64,000 nt of DNA from Drechmeria coniospora (GCF_001625195.1 NC_054391.1:9686552-9750551); one strand, 5' to 3'; counted from the stretch's first letter, positions 33,260 through 45,529 are shown. Numbers and translations: made by a program. The notes: generated by a model from the letters alone, not told the origin.

Positions 33260-36113
33260 ATGTCGTCAACGTAAGTAGCGTCGCCGTCTGCTTCTTCCTC
33301 CCGAGCTCGAGGGACGCCCGTGGTTCTGACCCATCCCAGCACCGGCAGCGTGCTCTCGCTGCCCTTTCGCAAGTCGACGCCGCTCTCGTTGGCGTCGACG
33401 ATTCGCGAGTACGTCAGCTCAAAGTACGACCAGCACCCCGACATGTTCAAGCAGGACCTCGAGGCCGTCGACACGCTGCGCTGCGACGCCGTCAACGTCA
33501 GGGAACCCCACGTGAGCGGCATATCGAAGCTCCAGGCCTACGCGGCCCAGCTGGTGTGGATGGGAGGCAAGTTTCCCATCGACGTGAGTTCCCTCGCCCC
33601 CCTGCCGACGTCGCCTCTCCGTTGACGGCCGAAACGATGGGCGCCGAGTTCACCTGGTATCCCGCCCTCGGCTACAACACGGAGCGGCCCATGGTGCGCA
33701 ACAACCTCAAGTACGAGCTCATGAACGTCCTCTACAACCTCGCCGCCCTCTACTCCCAGGTGGCCGTCAACAACCCTCGATTGACCCCCGACAACCTCAA
33801 GGTGGCGGCCCACAACTTCAACCTCGCCGCCGGCGTCCTCACCCACGTGCAAAAGGAGGTGCTGCCCGACCTGCGGATGCCCGACCCGCCCGAGGACATG
33901 GACGAGAGCACGCTCGAGGCCTTGATACACCTGTTCCTCGCGCAGAGCCAGGAAGCCACGTGGCAGAGCGGCGTGCTGCGCGACCTCAAGGATCTCAGCA
34001 TCGCCAAGCTCGCCGCCCGCGTCTCGGACCTCTACAACGCCGCCGCCGAGGCCGCCGTCAAGAGCGAGGCCATCAGCAGCGCCTGGATACACCACATGAC
34101 GGCCAAGCACCACCACTTCGCCGGCGCCGCGCAGTTTCGCGCCGCCCGGGACTGCCTCGAGAAGCGCCGGTACGGTGAGGAGGTGGCGCGGCTCAAGGAC
34201 GCCGTCGCGTGCCTGTCCGAGGGCGTCAGGGAGACCAAGGGTGGCTACCTCAGCAGGCTGGTCGTCAACGACCTGAGCTCGCTCAAGAAGATGGCCGAGG
34301 ACGAGCTGAAGCGGTCGGAAAAGGACAACGACATGATCTTCCTCGGTAGGTCGCCGCCCGCTCCGCCGAGCGCCCCCCCCGGGCTAATCGTGGTGCAGAT
34401 CCCGTGCCGCCCAAGTCGGAGCTCAAGGTCCTCGACCGCTTCAACATGGCCGAGCCCAAGGTCCCCCCGGCCGTCGCGAGGCCCCTCGAGCATCTGGGCG
34501 ACAAGGCCAAGTTCGGGCCCGCGCTGTTCTCCCGACTCGTCCCCTTTTCCGTCCACGTCGCCCTCTCCATCTACGAGGAACGGAGGGATCGCATGGTGAA
34601 CCAGAACATCATCCTCGAGCTCGAGCAGCTCACCGAAAAGGTCCACCTGCTGCTCTCGTCCGTCGGCCTGCCCGGATCGCTGCAGGCGATGGAGAAGCCG
34701 CTCGGGCTCCCTCCCAGCCTCGTCCAGCACGCCGAGGAGCTGCGCCAGGCCGACGCCATCGGCCGCGTGCAGAGGAGCCTCGCCGACATTGACAAGCTTC
34801 GCCAGGCCGACTTGGCCGTCTTCGAGGAGGGAAAGTCGGCCTTGGCCGCCGAGCGGGACGAGGACGACCGGCTGCGGGCGAGGCACGGGACCGAACGATG
34901 GACGCGGCCCGACGGCCGAAACGACGCCCAGGGCGCCAAGCTCTGGGGGCACGCCGGCGAGATCGAGGGCTACTTTGACAGCAGCCTCAGCAGCGACGGC
35001 ATCGTCAAGGAAAAGTTTGCCGCAACCCAGCATCTCCTGCACGTCCTCTGCGGTCCGGACCGGGCGCTGCTGGCCTTTGTCCCGGCCAGCGCGCAACGGG
35101 AGACGAGCGAGGAGCTCAAGTCGTCCATTGGCAAGCTGCGCAGCGCATACAACGACGTCCTGCGGCTCGAGAGCCGGAGACGGAAAAAGGTGGAGTGGCT
35201 CCGGCAGAATGCCGTCCGCGACGACATCAAACCCGACATCCTCAAGGAGGCGGCCCGGCTCGAGAGGGCCTACCCGTCGACGGCCATCGTGCCCGCCCAC
35301 TTTGAGGACTTTTTCGAGAAGCGGCTCGATGTGCTGTACGAGCCGGAGCTGCAGTTCGTCGACAGGGAGGCGCAGGAGCAGGAAAAGGTGATTGGGCTCG
35401 TCGAACGGGCCAACCGCGAGTTTGAGGCCCAGAAGCGCAAGGTCGGCGACAGGGGCCTGCAGGAGCGAGAGCAGGCGCTTCAGAAGCTCGACAGCGCCTA
35501 CTTCAAGTACAAGGAGATTGTGAACAATCTCGAGGTCGGGAGGAAGTTTTACAACGACCTGAACAAGATTGTCGGCCAGGGATTCCGGGACGTGGCCAAG
35601 GGATGGCTGTCGCAGCGGAGGATGGAGGCGCGCGCACTCGAAGAGCAAGTTGCACCGTCGGCCGCTCGGCCACTCGTCCACGCATCTCGTCGCATACATG
35701 CTAACCGGCGTAGGGAACTGAGCATGCCGCCGCTGTCCAATCTCGATCTGTCGCACAACCACGGCGGCCAGAGCCCCTTGATGGCAACGTACGCGCCCAA
35801 TCAGCAGGCGAACTTGGTGAGCGACCCGACGCAGCAGCAGCCGCAGCAGCAGCAGCAGTTTGCGAGAGGCCCGCTGCCACAGCCCGGTACGGCGTCAGCG
35901 GCGATAAGCCCGGCGGAAGAGTCGATTCAGTCCTGGGCGACGGCGGGTCATCAGGTGCAGCAGACGCAAGCCGCGGTGTCGCAGCCGGCAAATCCGACGG
36001 GAGGCATGTGGAGTCCAGCCATGGGAATCAAGTTTGGCGGCGAGGGTCCCCGTCAGGGCACCGCCGGCGGATCTGGGACGTGGAATCCAGATGGAGGCAT
36101 CAAGTTTGGGTGA
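33260..36113 (+). CDS. palA: PalA/Rim20 Bro1-domain pH-signalling protein
   Basis: Exons 33260-33270, 33340-33583, 33649-34345, 34399-35644 and 35714-36113 sum to 2598 nt and give 865 aa in one frame. The Bro1 domain occupies about residues 5-390 (LSLPFRKS, ALGYNTERPMVRNNLKYE, MTAKHHHFAGAAQFRAA). A helical V-domain follows, and then a Pro/Gln-rich tail. PalA/Rim20 binds ESCRT-III and the YPX[LI] motifs of PacC/Rim101 to promote its cleavage under alkaline conditions on endosomal membranes. Intron 1 follows only 11 coding bases. Intron 2 lacks AG at the expected site; the next AG removes about four residues. Intron 4 has a GC donor (GCAAGT) and a GCTAAC branch site and restores EEELSMPPL. If the GC intron were not spliced the frame stays open but inserts 23 unlikely residues. 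Confidence 0.92.
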
Positions 36114-37078
36114 GCGGCTCGAGCCAGGCATGGATGCACGGCGGAGCTTGTCCCTCCGGCTCCCTCGTGTGCCGCCGTCCGGTTATGCATCCGCCAAGTA
36201 TGGTCGTCCACCCAACATGGCCGAGCTGCGAGTCGATTTGAGAGGTGACGTGCCGGCGTGCCTCTCCCGTCCCCTTTCTCTCCTCTTCGACGTTTGTCGT
36301 CAACGCCAGCCAGCCGCATCAAGTGTTGACCGAGGCGTGGCGGCCGTGGTTGACCATCAAGACAGGTGTATTGACCTTCAAGACAGGTTTTGTGCTGTCC
36401 AACCCACCGGCCACGTTGACGTCCAAGGTGGAGGCGGCGATGTTGGCATCAAAGTGCCCCCACGTTTATTCCATCGCTCATGGCGTCCATGGGCCGGGCA
36501 ACGTCGGATCGGTCGTCTACCGCGTTCCGTCAAGAGGACATCTGTGCCGGGAAAAGAGCGAGGGCGTCGGCAACGTTGAGCGTCCGAAGCGACGTACCGG
36601 CAGTATCAGAAAGCAACCGTCGATGGCGCACAGAGCTCACCAATGAGGAGCATTGCTCTTACGGTTCGGCCGCCGAAAGTCGCACGGCGCAGGCAAACAA
36701 TACCACTTTTTCATGGCTTTCGGCTTTCGGCGTACCCGGCAAAAGCGAGGACGAGGTGCAGATGGACAGACCACACGGACAGGCTTCGAGACGGCAAGTT
36801 CTATAGTACGAAATGCCCGACTGTTCGAACGGGTGGATGGATCCGTCTATTCGTCGTTTCGTTTCACGCTATCAGTACACATGAAAAACAAGCATGATGC
36901 TGGCAATGAGAGAGGAGAAATCTGAATCTTGCGTGCATGCAATCTATTCGGCACGAATCGCTATTCAACGAGGCCCGAACAACGGCAGCGTCAGAGACAA
37001 AGGAGAAATAAAGGGGGTATAAAAAGGAGAGAGCGTGCCTGCGATGCGACATTTCCGACGGTTCGACAAAGCGAGTGC
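36114..37078. other. Convergent intergenic region
   Basis: This gap lies between the 3' ends of palA (plus) and the flotillin-like gene (minus) and should hold both 3' UTRs. No gene or strong terminator was identified. Confidence 0.5.
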
Positions 37079-38644
37079 TCACTTCGTCCTGTCGGCGGCA
37101 CCGGCATCTTGGTTCACGGCCTGCATCTGCGCGTTCATGCGGCCAAACTGCCACTCGGGCAGCGTGATGCCCGTCTGCTCATTGATGGTGGTCATGAGCG
37201 GAGGGAGCATCTGGTAAATGTTTCGCATGGCCTCGGTCGGATCCCCGTTCCCGCCGCCGCCGCCGCCGCCGCTGCCCGTGTTCCAGACGGAAATCTTGGG
37301 CTCCATGCCCCGGACGGCGGCGGCGTTGGCCTTGGCCAGCTCGACGTAGGTGCCCTTTTCGATCATCATGTACTGCAGCAGGCCGGCCGGGCCGCCGAGG
37401 GCAGACGACAGCTTCGCGTAGGCGTCGGCCATGGCGCTGACACCCTCCGACTCCTTGACCTTGCGGACAATCTCGGCCTCGGCGGCCTGCTGGGTCGCGT
37501 AGGCGGCGGCGTCGGCGTCGATGCGCGCCTTGTAGGCGGCGGCGTCGGCGTCGACGCGGGCGGCGTAGGCGTCGGCGTCGGCCTGGCGCTGCTTGGCCTC
37601 CTGGTGGGCCTGGGCGTCGGCCGTGACCTCGTAGGCGGCGCCGAGGGCGGCCTGCTCCCGGCTCTCCTTGGCGATGGTGGCCTTGACGACATCGCGGGCG
37701 CGCAGGCGTTCCATCTCGGCGGCGGCGCGCTTCGTCTCGACCTCCTTCTTGAGGTCCTCGTCCTTGGACTCGAGGGCGCGCTGGGCCTCGATGCGGGCAA
37801 TGTCGACGTCGCGCGTCAGGGCCGTCTGCCTCGTGTTGAGGCGCGCCTCGGCCTGGGAGCGCTCAATGTCGCGCTCCGTCTTCTGCACGGCCGTCTCGGC
37901 GTTGATCTTGGCGATCTCGCGGTCCTGCTCGCCCTTGCGCTGGGCCTCGCCGACGTTGCCCTTGAGCTGGGCGTCGGCGACGTCGATGCGCGCCTGGTTG
38001 GTGGCGCCCTCGTGGGCCTTGCGCGAGAGGGACTCGAAGTAGACCGAGTTGGGCGCGTCCTTGAGCTCCTTGACGTTGGCGTTGTAGATCTTGAGGCCGA
38101 ACTGGTCGAGCTCGGACTGGATGTTGCGGAAGATGCGCTTCTTGAAGACCTCGCGCTCGCTGAAGATCTCCTCCATGGTCATGCTCGAGACGAGGACGCG
38201 CGTCTCGCCCTCGATGATGCCCTTGACGATGCCCGCCACGTGGGCGCGCTGCTCACCCTTGCTGCCGGCCGAGGGCGAGTCGGACTGGGCGAGCAGCATG
38301 GCGTACTTGAGGAGGGCGTCGCCGCGGTCCTCGCGGAGGCCGCCAGCGGAGCTGCCGGGGCGGGCGAGGCCGGCGTCGGCGACGTCGGAAGCGGCGGCGG
38401 CGAGCCCCGCGTTGGCGCCGCGCTGGTTGACGTCCGGGCCGACGGTGAAGACGACGGGCAGCGAGAACTGCAGCTTCTCCTTGGTCATGGCCTGGAGGTC
38501 CATGGCGTAGTCGTGCGGCTGGACCGAGAAGCGGCTGACGCGCTGGAAGGGCCAGACCCAGGCGGCCTTTGTGATCTTGACGGTGCGGATGCTCATGCCG
38601 GTGATGGCGAGGTACTCGTCGGGGGCCGAAACGATGTACAGCAT
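37079..38644 (-). CDS. Flotillin-like SPFH/band-7 protein
   Basis: A 521-aa single-exon ORF. Residues 1 to about 200 form an SPFH/band-7 domain (EYLAITG start, WPFQRVSRFSVQPHDY, LPVVFTVGP, RVLVSSMTMEEIFSER). Residues about 200-400 are a long Ala/Glu/Arg-rich coiled coil with repeated DADAYAARVDADAAAYKARID-type units, the flotillin signature region. The C-terminus has a Gly run (near residue 470) and then NIYQMLPPLMTTINEQTG. Flotillins sit on the inner face of the plasma membrane and endosomes and organise ordered membrane domains; the fungal members occur in filamentous ascomycetes. There is no signal peptide. The N-terminus begins directly at the conserved strand, so a short upstream exon is possible but none is evident. 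Confidence 0.9.
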   Translation of the reverse strand: MLYIVSAPDEYLAITGMSIRTVKITKAAWVWPFQRVSRFSVQPHDYAMDLQAMTKEKLQFSLPVVFTVGPDVNQRGANAGLAAAASDVADAGLARPGSSAGGLREDRGDALLKYAMLLAQSDSPSAGSKGEQRAHVAGIVKGIIEGETRVLVSSMTMEEIFSEREVFKKRIFRNIQSELDQFGLKIYNANVKELKDAPNSVYFESLSRKAHEGATNQARIDVADAQLKGNVGEAQRKGEQDREIAKINAETAVQKTERDIERSQAEARLNTRQTALTRDVDIARIEAQRALESKDEDLKKEVETKRAAAEMERLRARDVVKATIAKESREQAALGAAYEVTADAQAHQEAKQRQADADAYAARVDADAAAYKARIDADAAAYATQQAAEAEIVRKVKESEGVSAMADAYAKLSSALGGPAGLLQYMMIEKGTYVELAKANAAAVRGMEPKISVWNTGSGGGGGGGNGDPTEAMRNIYQMLPPLMTTINEQTGITLPEWQFGRMNAQMQAVNQDAGAADRTK

Positions 38645-38739
38645 GATGGCGGCGCCGGCCGGACGGCGCGTGCTTTCCTAGTCGTCGCAGGGGGCCTCTT
38701 GGCTGAGGTTGACGTCTCGTGCCGCTTGCACGGGTCGGC

Positions 38740-39120
38740 CTTGCAGGAGTTGACTTTGCTCGAGTTGGCTTTGCTCGAGTTGGCTTTGCTCGAGTTGGCT
38801 TCGCACGAGTTGGCTTCGATCAAGGTAGGCTCTCCACGGAGTGGTTTTTCCGGTCAATCTAGCTCGAGAAAGTCGAGGGATCAAAGGGAGAGAGTATCAA
38901 GAAAGGGAAAGCTACACGAGTTGGCTTCGCACGAGTTGGCTTCGATCAAGGTAGGCTCTCCACGGCGTGGTTTGTCCGGTTAAAATGGCTCGAGAAAGGC
39001 TCGAGTTTGCTTCGCACGAGTTGGCGTCGATCAAGGTAGGTTCTGCAAGGAGTGATTTGTCCGGTCAATCTGGCTCGAGAAAGTCGAGGGATCAAAGGGA
39101 GAGAGTATCGAGAGAGGGGA
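38740..39120. repeat. GAGTTGGCTTTGCTC array and about 100-150 bp direct repeats
   Basis: A 15-bp unit (GAGTTGGCTTTGCTC) is repeated about five times at 38757-38815. It is followed by three larger imperfect copies starting ACGAGTTGGCTTCGATCAAG near 38805, 38935 and 39016. The first and third share GTCGAGGGATCAAAGGGAGA. This lies upstream of the flotillin-like start at 38644. Confidence 0.82.
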
Positions 39121-42100
39121 AGCTCGCGTGCACCAAAAAGTCGGCGGGGGAGGAGGCGGGCAACGGTCAGCGGGAGGACGCTGTGGTTTTATCTCCGATT
39201 CGAGAGACCTCTGTCAGGCATCCGCACATCGGTCGAGGCAGCGTGGCGATGCTCGTGCCAAAGCGTCGGCCGCGAGGAGGGGAGAGACAGGCCCTGCTCA
39301 GACGTAGGGGTGCCCTCCTCCTCCTCCGCCCCATGGCACCGCTCTGCCTCTGCTTCCTTGTCCGTATTATTTGACGCATTCGAGAGCAGCCAATCGGCGC
39401 AAGCAGCGGGCAAGGGTGGTCCGGGTCCCGTGATGGGATGCTCGTTGCTCGCATCGGACCTGTCGGGAGGAGGATGACGGGCGGATGAAGGGGGTGAAAA
39501 CTCGGTTGTGAGGCGCAGCGAAGCCAAGGCGGCGAGACAGGGCAAGGCTGACGCCGCCTCACCCGGCGACGAGGCTTTCCAGCTTCGCCTTGTGGCGCGG
39601 CGGCGCCGTGACGGCCAATCCTGCCCGCCGGAGATGCTCACGCCGCCGCGCACGTGCCGGGCGCACAAGTACCGGTACATGCGTGCCCAGCCAAGCCGGA
39701 GATGCTCTTGGTGCTGGACCGCGGTCCGGCGTCGGCGGCACAAGTACCGGTACATTCGCGCGCGTGAGTAGTCGCCGGAGATGCTCAGGCTGCTCCATGT
39801 GGTCTCCTGTGATGGGGGAGCAGGTACCGGTACATGCGTACTTGGCTAAGCGAGCACACACTGCACAGTGATTGGGCGCTGTAACGGAGATGCTCGGTAC
39901 TGTACCTGCACGGCCCCAGCACAAGTACCGGTACTTGCAAGTATGCGCGACGCCCATGACAGCCAGCCATGATCTTGGTGCTGCACCATGATCCCTGTGT
40001 TGGGAGCTCAGGCACCAGTACATTCATGCACCCCAGTCCATACTTTGTAGGTGCTTGTGCCGCAATTACGTACTTGCATGCTTGCACATAATATGATACT
40101 TGTGCTGTAGTTGTGCGGAGCACTGCGAGTACGGTACTGTACTTAGTTCTGCAGCCTGCAGGTACCGTACTACTGTACATGCAAGTACAACTATTACTCG
40201 AAGGTGTACAGGAACTTGGCACTCTGGTGGAGGTGGAAACATGTTGCGCCCAATCAAGTATCTTCCCCGCCAAACAACGAGGAGAGTGACCCCCGGTAGG
40301 ATGCAGCCATTTTACCCCTCACCGTCACACTGTACAGAGTACAAGCACTGTACACCCAAGTACAATCAGTGTACAAGTGTACAACTACGGAGTACTCGGT
40401 GCTCCGTACTGTGTACTGTACGGTAAGTACGCTGTGATCGTCGCCAGTCCAGCATCTCAACCCCCCAACCGTCAACGAGAGTTACGTACAACCATTATGT
40501 CGTGATCGCCAGCCAAGCATCTTCCCCAGGTAAATCATGTGGAAGGCGACTTTTCGCGGCATGCATCCCCTTTGCCCCCCCCTGCACGGAGTGCGGTGAA
40601 CGGACATGTGTGCTCATCCAAGGTCGAGCATCTCTCCGACGCAATCATTGAGGAGTCACAGTACGGAGTGCCGGCACGTGACATATCCTCATCGCTGGTC
40701 AAGTACCGTCAACGGGCAGGCGACTTCTCGCGGCATACGCCTCTGCCTCACTCCGCCGTGCCGTGCACCGTCTGGGGCCATGCGAGTCTATCGCGAGTCA
40801 AGTACCTGTGCTGGGTAAACAGTAGGGAAAGCGACCTCGGCGGGTTACGTCCCCTCGACCCCTCACTGTACGGTGCATGGTGCGTGGACGTGTGCCTCTA
40901 TCGCGGCCCAAGTAGCGCGTCCCACCTCGCGTCGAGGCGATACTTGTGGCGCGACGGACAGGATACGGCACTTTTTGCGGCACATGGGCCCCCAGCAAGG
41001 TACATGTGCAGGCATGCCTAGACAAAAGTGACGGTTCAGTTTTGGTTGCGCGACCGCTACAAAGTGCATCGACACTTTTGTCACCCCCGCACACCTTTTG
41101 TCACCCCACTATAGTTGGCGGGCGGGCCCCCTGAAGCTGTCCACCGCGAGCGCTGCAACCTCTGCCGGAGATGCCCAGTAGCGCGCTGGGCGATGGCGCA
41201 GGCGCTGTCGATGAGTCACTATGGCGCTCGGTTTACAGGTCACGGGGACGCCCGCCAGCGCCGTCGTGGCAAAACTACGGGCCACCGTCGACTCGCAGCC
41301 TCTCCGCCCCCCACGTGTCGTTTTCGTCCTCGTTTCCATCCTCGATCCCCTCCCCCATTCCATCCTATCCTCGTTCCCATCCCCATTCCCATCCTCCCCT
41401 AGACGCTTCTCCTTCTCCGCGGCGGCACTGTTAAGCTAGCGTCTCATGGACGGCTGGAATCGTGTCTAGCTCGTCGGCGAGTTTGCAAGATCCGTCGTCG
41501 CTCCCGGTCGGTACCGTTTTTGTCGTTCCAAACGTCTTCTCGAACCAGCCCGCACCGCCTGCTCGTCCACGCCTCGACGCTCGCCGGGCCGAGTATGGCG
41601 ACTTGGCTCTCGTCCTTGACCGGTCTGGAACGTGAGTGGAGCTACGCCTGCCGTCCGCGAGGAGCCGGAGAAACGCCTGCAGAGCTTGTGCCGTTCCGTG
41701 ACCATGGCCTACGAGGAGGTGCGGTCCAATCGTCGAGGCATTCGACGCCGCCTTAACGGATGTTGGCCAGAGAGGCTGAGTCTGATCGGCCTCGCGACAT
41801 GGAATGGTCGACGGCCCTCGTTGGTCTGATTCGCAACCGACTGCTCGTCCTGCAAACGAGCCTTCCGGCGACTTGTCATGGCTTGTACTGTTTGCTGGCC
41901 TCGTCCCCAAGAGTCGTCTGGCTGCTCCCGCACACGATCCGCTCATGGATCTGGCGACTTCGGACGCTGCACACCGCTTGCCGGTCTCGTTCGCAATGGA
42001 CCTGCTCCTCCCTTGATATTCCTGCCGCCTTGAACGATCCTCCTCTGTTGGGTGATGCGTCTGGCCAAGCAGAATTTATACCGCTGGCCTCGTTTGCAGT

Positions 42101-42200
42101 AAGCTTTGCCCTCCATCAACGCACGCTGCTACGAGTTCCAACACTCTAAGATGGCGTAATGCGTCGAGCGATATGGAATCATCTGCATCTTGTTTGTCTC
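39121..42200. other. Mixed intergenic DNA, no gene recognised
   Basis: About 3 kb with no supported gene. ORFs on both strands are short, overlapping and repetitive. The 39640-40030 part carries a dispersed repeat. Between 41100 and 42150 the DNA is GC-rich and non-repetitive, so a degraded gene is possible, but no domain was seen. Confidence 0.5.
39640..40030. repeat. CGGAGATGCTC / AAGTACCGGTACATGC dispersed repeat
   Basis: Units of about 90-130 bp combine CGGAGATGCTC with GCACAAGTACCGGTACATGC. Four copies occur, near 39630, 39698, 39775 and 39886. The central AAGTACCGGTAC is nearly palindromic. Confidence 0.7.
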
Positions 42201-42659
42201 GTTGACACAGGCCTTGTGTCACGATGCTGACTAGCAGGAAGGCAGTATATGCAAAGACTGTAGAATTTTCGAACTAAGGAGGAAGAAAAGAGAAAATAAC
42301 AAGTGCGGAAAAGGAAGAGGCTATCTATATAGGGTGGTCCGTACATCACGTACCACGCAAGTCAGAAATTTGGACATATAGTACAATAACTTCTTTACTA
42401 TTGAATATATTTGAGTTACAGATATATAGATTGAATGATTGATTGTATTCATTATTTCTGCCTCCCAATCTTGGTCGGGTTAGGTAGGGTATATCCTATT
42501 ATTTTAATATATATATAGAGACTGTGTCTTTATTCTAAATAGACCCTTACATAGACTTGTCAACCGAGTCGTATGATTTAGACTTATAGCAGTCCACTAT
42601 AGCTAGTACTATATCCACCACACTACTTTCAGTATATTCCTATACAGTATAACTAATAT

Positions 42660-42779
42660 GAACATATATTTATTATACTGTATAACATATATTTATTATA
42701 CTGTATAACATATATTTATTATACTATATAACATATATTTATTATACTGTATAACATATATTTATTATACTGTATAACA
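42660..42779. repeat. 23-bp AT-rich tandem repeat, five copies
   Basis: Five nearly identical copies of AACATATATTTATTATACTG plus TAT. The array sits just inside the LTR boundary at 42802. Confidence 0.92.
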
Positions 42780-42860
42780 GCCGATCAGCCGATCTTCTAA
42801 CACTCTCCGCCCTGACCTTCAAGTAGGCCGGCTGCTCTAGCTGCATTTAGTTCGCAATAG
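42660..42860 (-). mobile_element. Copia-type retrotransposon 3' end and LTR boundary
   Basis: Read on the minus strand, the sequence ends a copia polyprotein-like peptide (AYLKVRAESV). It has a purine-rich GGGCGGAGAG tract and then TGTTAGAAGATCGGCTG, the usual start of a copia LTR (boundary at about 42802). The LTR continues to lower coordinates through the 23-bp AT-rich array; its far end is not clear. No complete internal region survives upstream. This element differs from the one at 52-58 kb. Confidence 0.55.
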
Positions 42861-44857
42861 GTACAACTGCAGTAAAGCTACTAATATAGGTTTAACTAAT
42901 CAGGAGAGGATTCGACCCGCCTTTTACAATCGTACCTATAGAGTAAGGTTGGAGAGCCTACCCTCCAATAACTAGTCAGAAGATGTAAGGGATACGGTTC
43001 CTATCCACTTAACTAGACAAAGTTTAAACTGGTCTTATTTATACTCCGGAAAGTAGCTTTCTTGTTGATCTTACGATATTGAATTCGTTAGTACCGCAGC
43101 TAGAGCGGATCTCCTACTATCTACTGCATTACTGAACTTTTAATTCGTAGCTCTAATATAACGGTTGAGAAACGGCAATTGGCATTCCGATCAATTGGCT
43201 CAAGTGGTCGACTGGATACTACGTATACAAGTTGTATTGTAGTAGTAAGTTGGCTGGCAGTAGTACTGCCGCCAGTCGCTCCGAGTCGTAGTTCGGAGAA
43301 ATAGTACGCTGTATACTATCAGTCAACTCTATATACTTATACTCGCAGTATAGTATAGTATATTTGCTAGTAGTAGTACATGATTCCCACCCACTCTAAC
43401 AAGACAAGGATTTAAACCAGTCTTATGAATGCTCCTAAAAGCGGCCATCTTGTTGATATTACGACATTATATTCATTAGTGCTTGAGCTAGGGCGGATTC
43501 ATCACTCTCTGCTGCGTTATTGAACCTAATTTTGTAGCTCAAACATGGCTGCAACCTTATTATCGGCACTGTGTCCATAACTCTAAATATGCTAATCTAA
43601 TAAGAAGCAGTCAATTAAACGGTTTAAACAATATATAGTTTTGTTTTTGGAATTAAATATAGGACAGTGTAATATATTCTTTTGGATCAGCTCTATTATT
43701 TGCACTTATCAGTTGGCGGGTTATAGAGGGTAATGAAATTAACTGCTTAATAAATACACTCTCTTTAATCGATATATAAAGCGGTCTGATTATACGTTGT
43801 TAATTCTCGTCTTGCAGTAAAGTTTGTTATATTATTCTTAATGCTATCAATACTTGCATGCTTGAAACATAAAGTACTTTAGGCCTCGTATTATTATTGT
43901 GAAGGTTTTTATTTTTTCAATTATAATAACTACACCCTTTTGAAACGATATAACAAGTAGTCTGATTTTAAGTTATGAATTCTCGCCTTGTAGTAAAGTT
44001 TATTTATAATAGTCTAAACTCTAATAATATTTACATGTTTGAAACATAGAGTGCTTTAGGACTCGTATTGTTATTTTTCAGTGATATTCCAGTTGCTACA
44101 CTTTAGAATGTTGTCCTTGTTGAATTTTAAATTCTAATAGCATCAACAGATTAATGCAAAAAGCTAATGGATAATGATCGTTATGATCAAGGACTATTCA
44201 TATCGAGTTCAAGCTTATCAAGCATTTCGCAGGGAACATCATCCTATTTCTAAATCTCAACCCCTTCTGTAGTAACGGGCATAATTTACGTTATGCAGGA
44301 TCAACTAAATCCAATAGTAAAGTCTTTGGATTTTTAATTATTACCTACGGAATAGCGACTAGTCGAATAGGACTTTACAAGGGGCAGCAAATTACAAAAT
44401 ACTAATAAATGATAGAAGCAGTTATCACTCTAGGGAAAAAGTATACAGGACATATCAAAGTATACTATTTCTAATATTAGTATTTATTTTGAATAGTATT
44501 AATATCGTTGGATTACTTTATTTGTTTTCGACCTTGTTTGATAGAAGAAACGCAAGGAAAAAAAGTACCTTCATAAGGTTATACCTATAATACAGCCACC
44601 AATTTAAGTTCAACCAGTAAGGAGAGGATTTGACCCGCCTTATACGATTGTACCTATACAGCAATATTGGATAGCAGCCCTTCTAGTAACGAGTTAGAAG
44701 TATATATAGTAGATGCAATTCCCACTTATATCAACAAGACAAGGATTTAAACCAGTCTTATCTATACTCCTGAAGGTGACTATCTTGTTAATAAACCTAA
44801 CGTACTCAATATACAGCCCATAAATCTTTAAATTTGCTATACAAGTCACAGCGCATT
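42803..44857. other. AT-rich decayed repeat region
   Basis: Several blocks recur in diverged form. AGGAGAGGATT(C/T)GACCCGCCTT is at about 42901 and 44625. ACAAGACAAGGATTTAAACC is at about 43400 and 44737, with a related copy near 43013. A block with AGTCTGATT, GTTATGAATTCTCG and AGTAAAGTTT is at about 43782 and 43951. Differences are mostly C/T and G/A, as expected after repeat-induced mutation. No open gene is seen. Confidence 0.6.
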
Positions 44858-45529
44858 ATGAATATTAAAACCTTAGCAAGATTTATCCTTGCCATCCTTA
44901 CATTGTATATGCATTTTATTTACGGAGCGACATACGATGGAGGTTTAGTGGTTGTCGAGTTTCAGCCATTTGAAATATTATGCTCCAGCATAATAATGCA
45001 AAGCAAGAGTGTTCGGTATGATTTAATTAGGGTGAATATCGTTCCTCGTAGAATGATAATGCTAAAACGGGTATTAGAACGTACACTTCGTATCCCAATT
45101 CAAATACATATACAGGACCGTTCACTACGATTAATGCCATTGGTGCAGGTACTGCACCATCTACAATATCTTTAAATCCAACAGGAACAGGGACAAGAGG
45201 AACAATTATACTAATAGACCCAAGTATAAGACAGGAAGTATTTACAGGAGAATATAAAACTATTACTGCAATTAGAACTAGTATAAATACCATTACGCTG
45301 TTACTACTGCCTTCTAGCAGGGATAAGATAGGGACGATATTTATTATCGAACCAAAATCAACATTTACCCGCCCGTATACGACAATTACGAGTAAAGGAA
45401 CGGGGTCGCTAGCATCGACCTTTACAGAGGAACCAAGGGGAACCTTTGATATAGGAACAGTCGTTATTACCGAGCCAGAAATATTAAAGTTCCTAACTAG
45501 TATTATTACAGAAACAACATACGGTCCAA

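Noticed and set aside
34245..35762. 505-aa minus-strand ORF inside palA
   Set aside because: Antisense shadow; the plus strand shows Bro1 domain sequence and consistent introns.
36929..38983. 684-aa plus-strand Gly/Val/Leu-rich ORF over the flotillin-like gene
   Set aside because: Antisense of the Ala/Glu-rich coiled coil; its composition follows from the complementary codons.
41431..42149. Possible gene with ORFs of 129-171 aa on both strands
   Set aside because: No recognisable domain, ORFs overlap on opposite strands, and there is no intron or start support.
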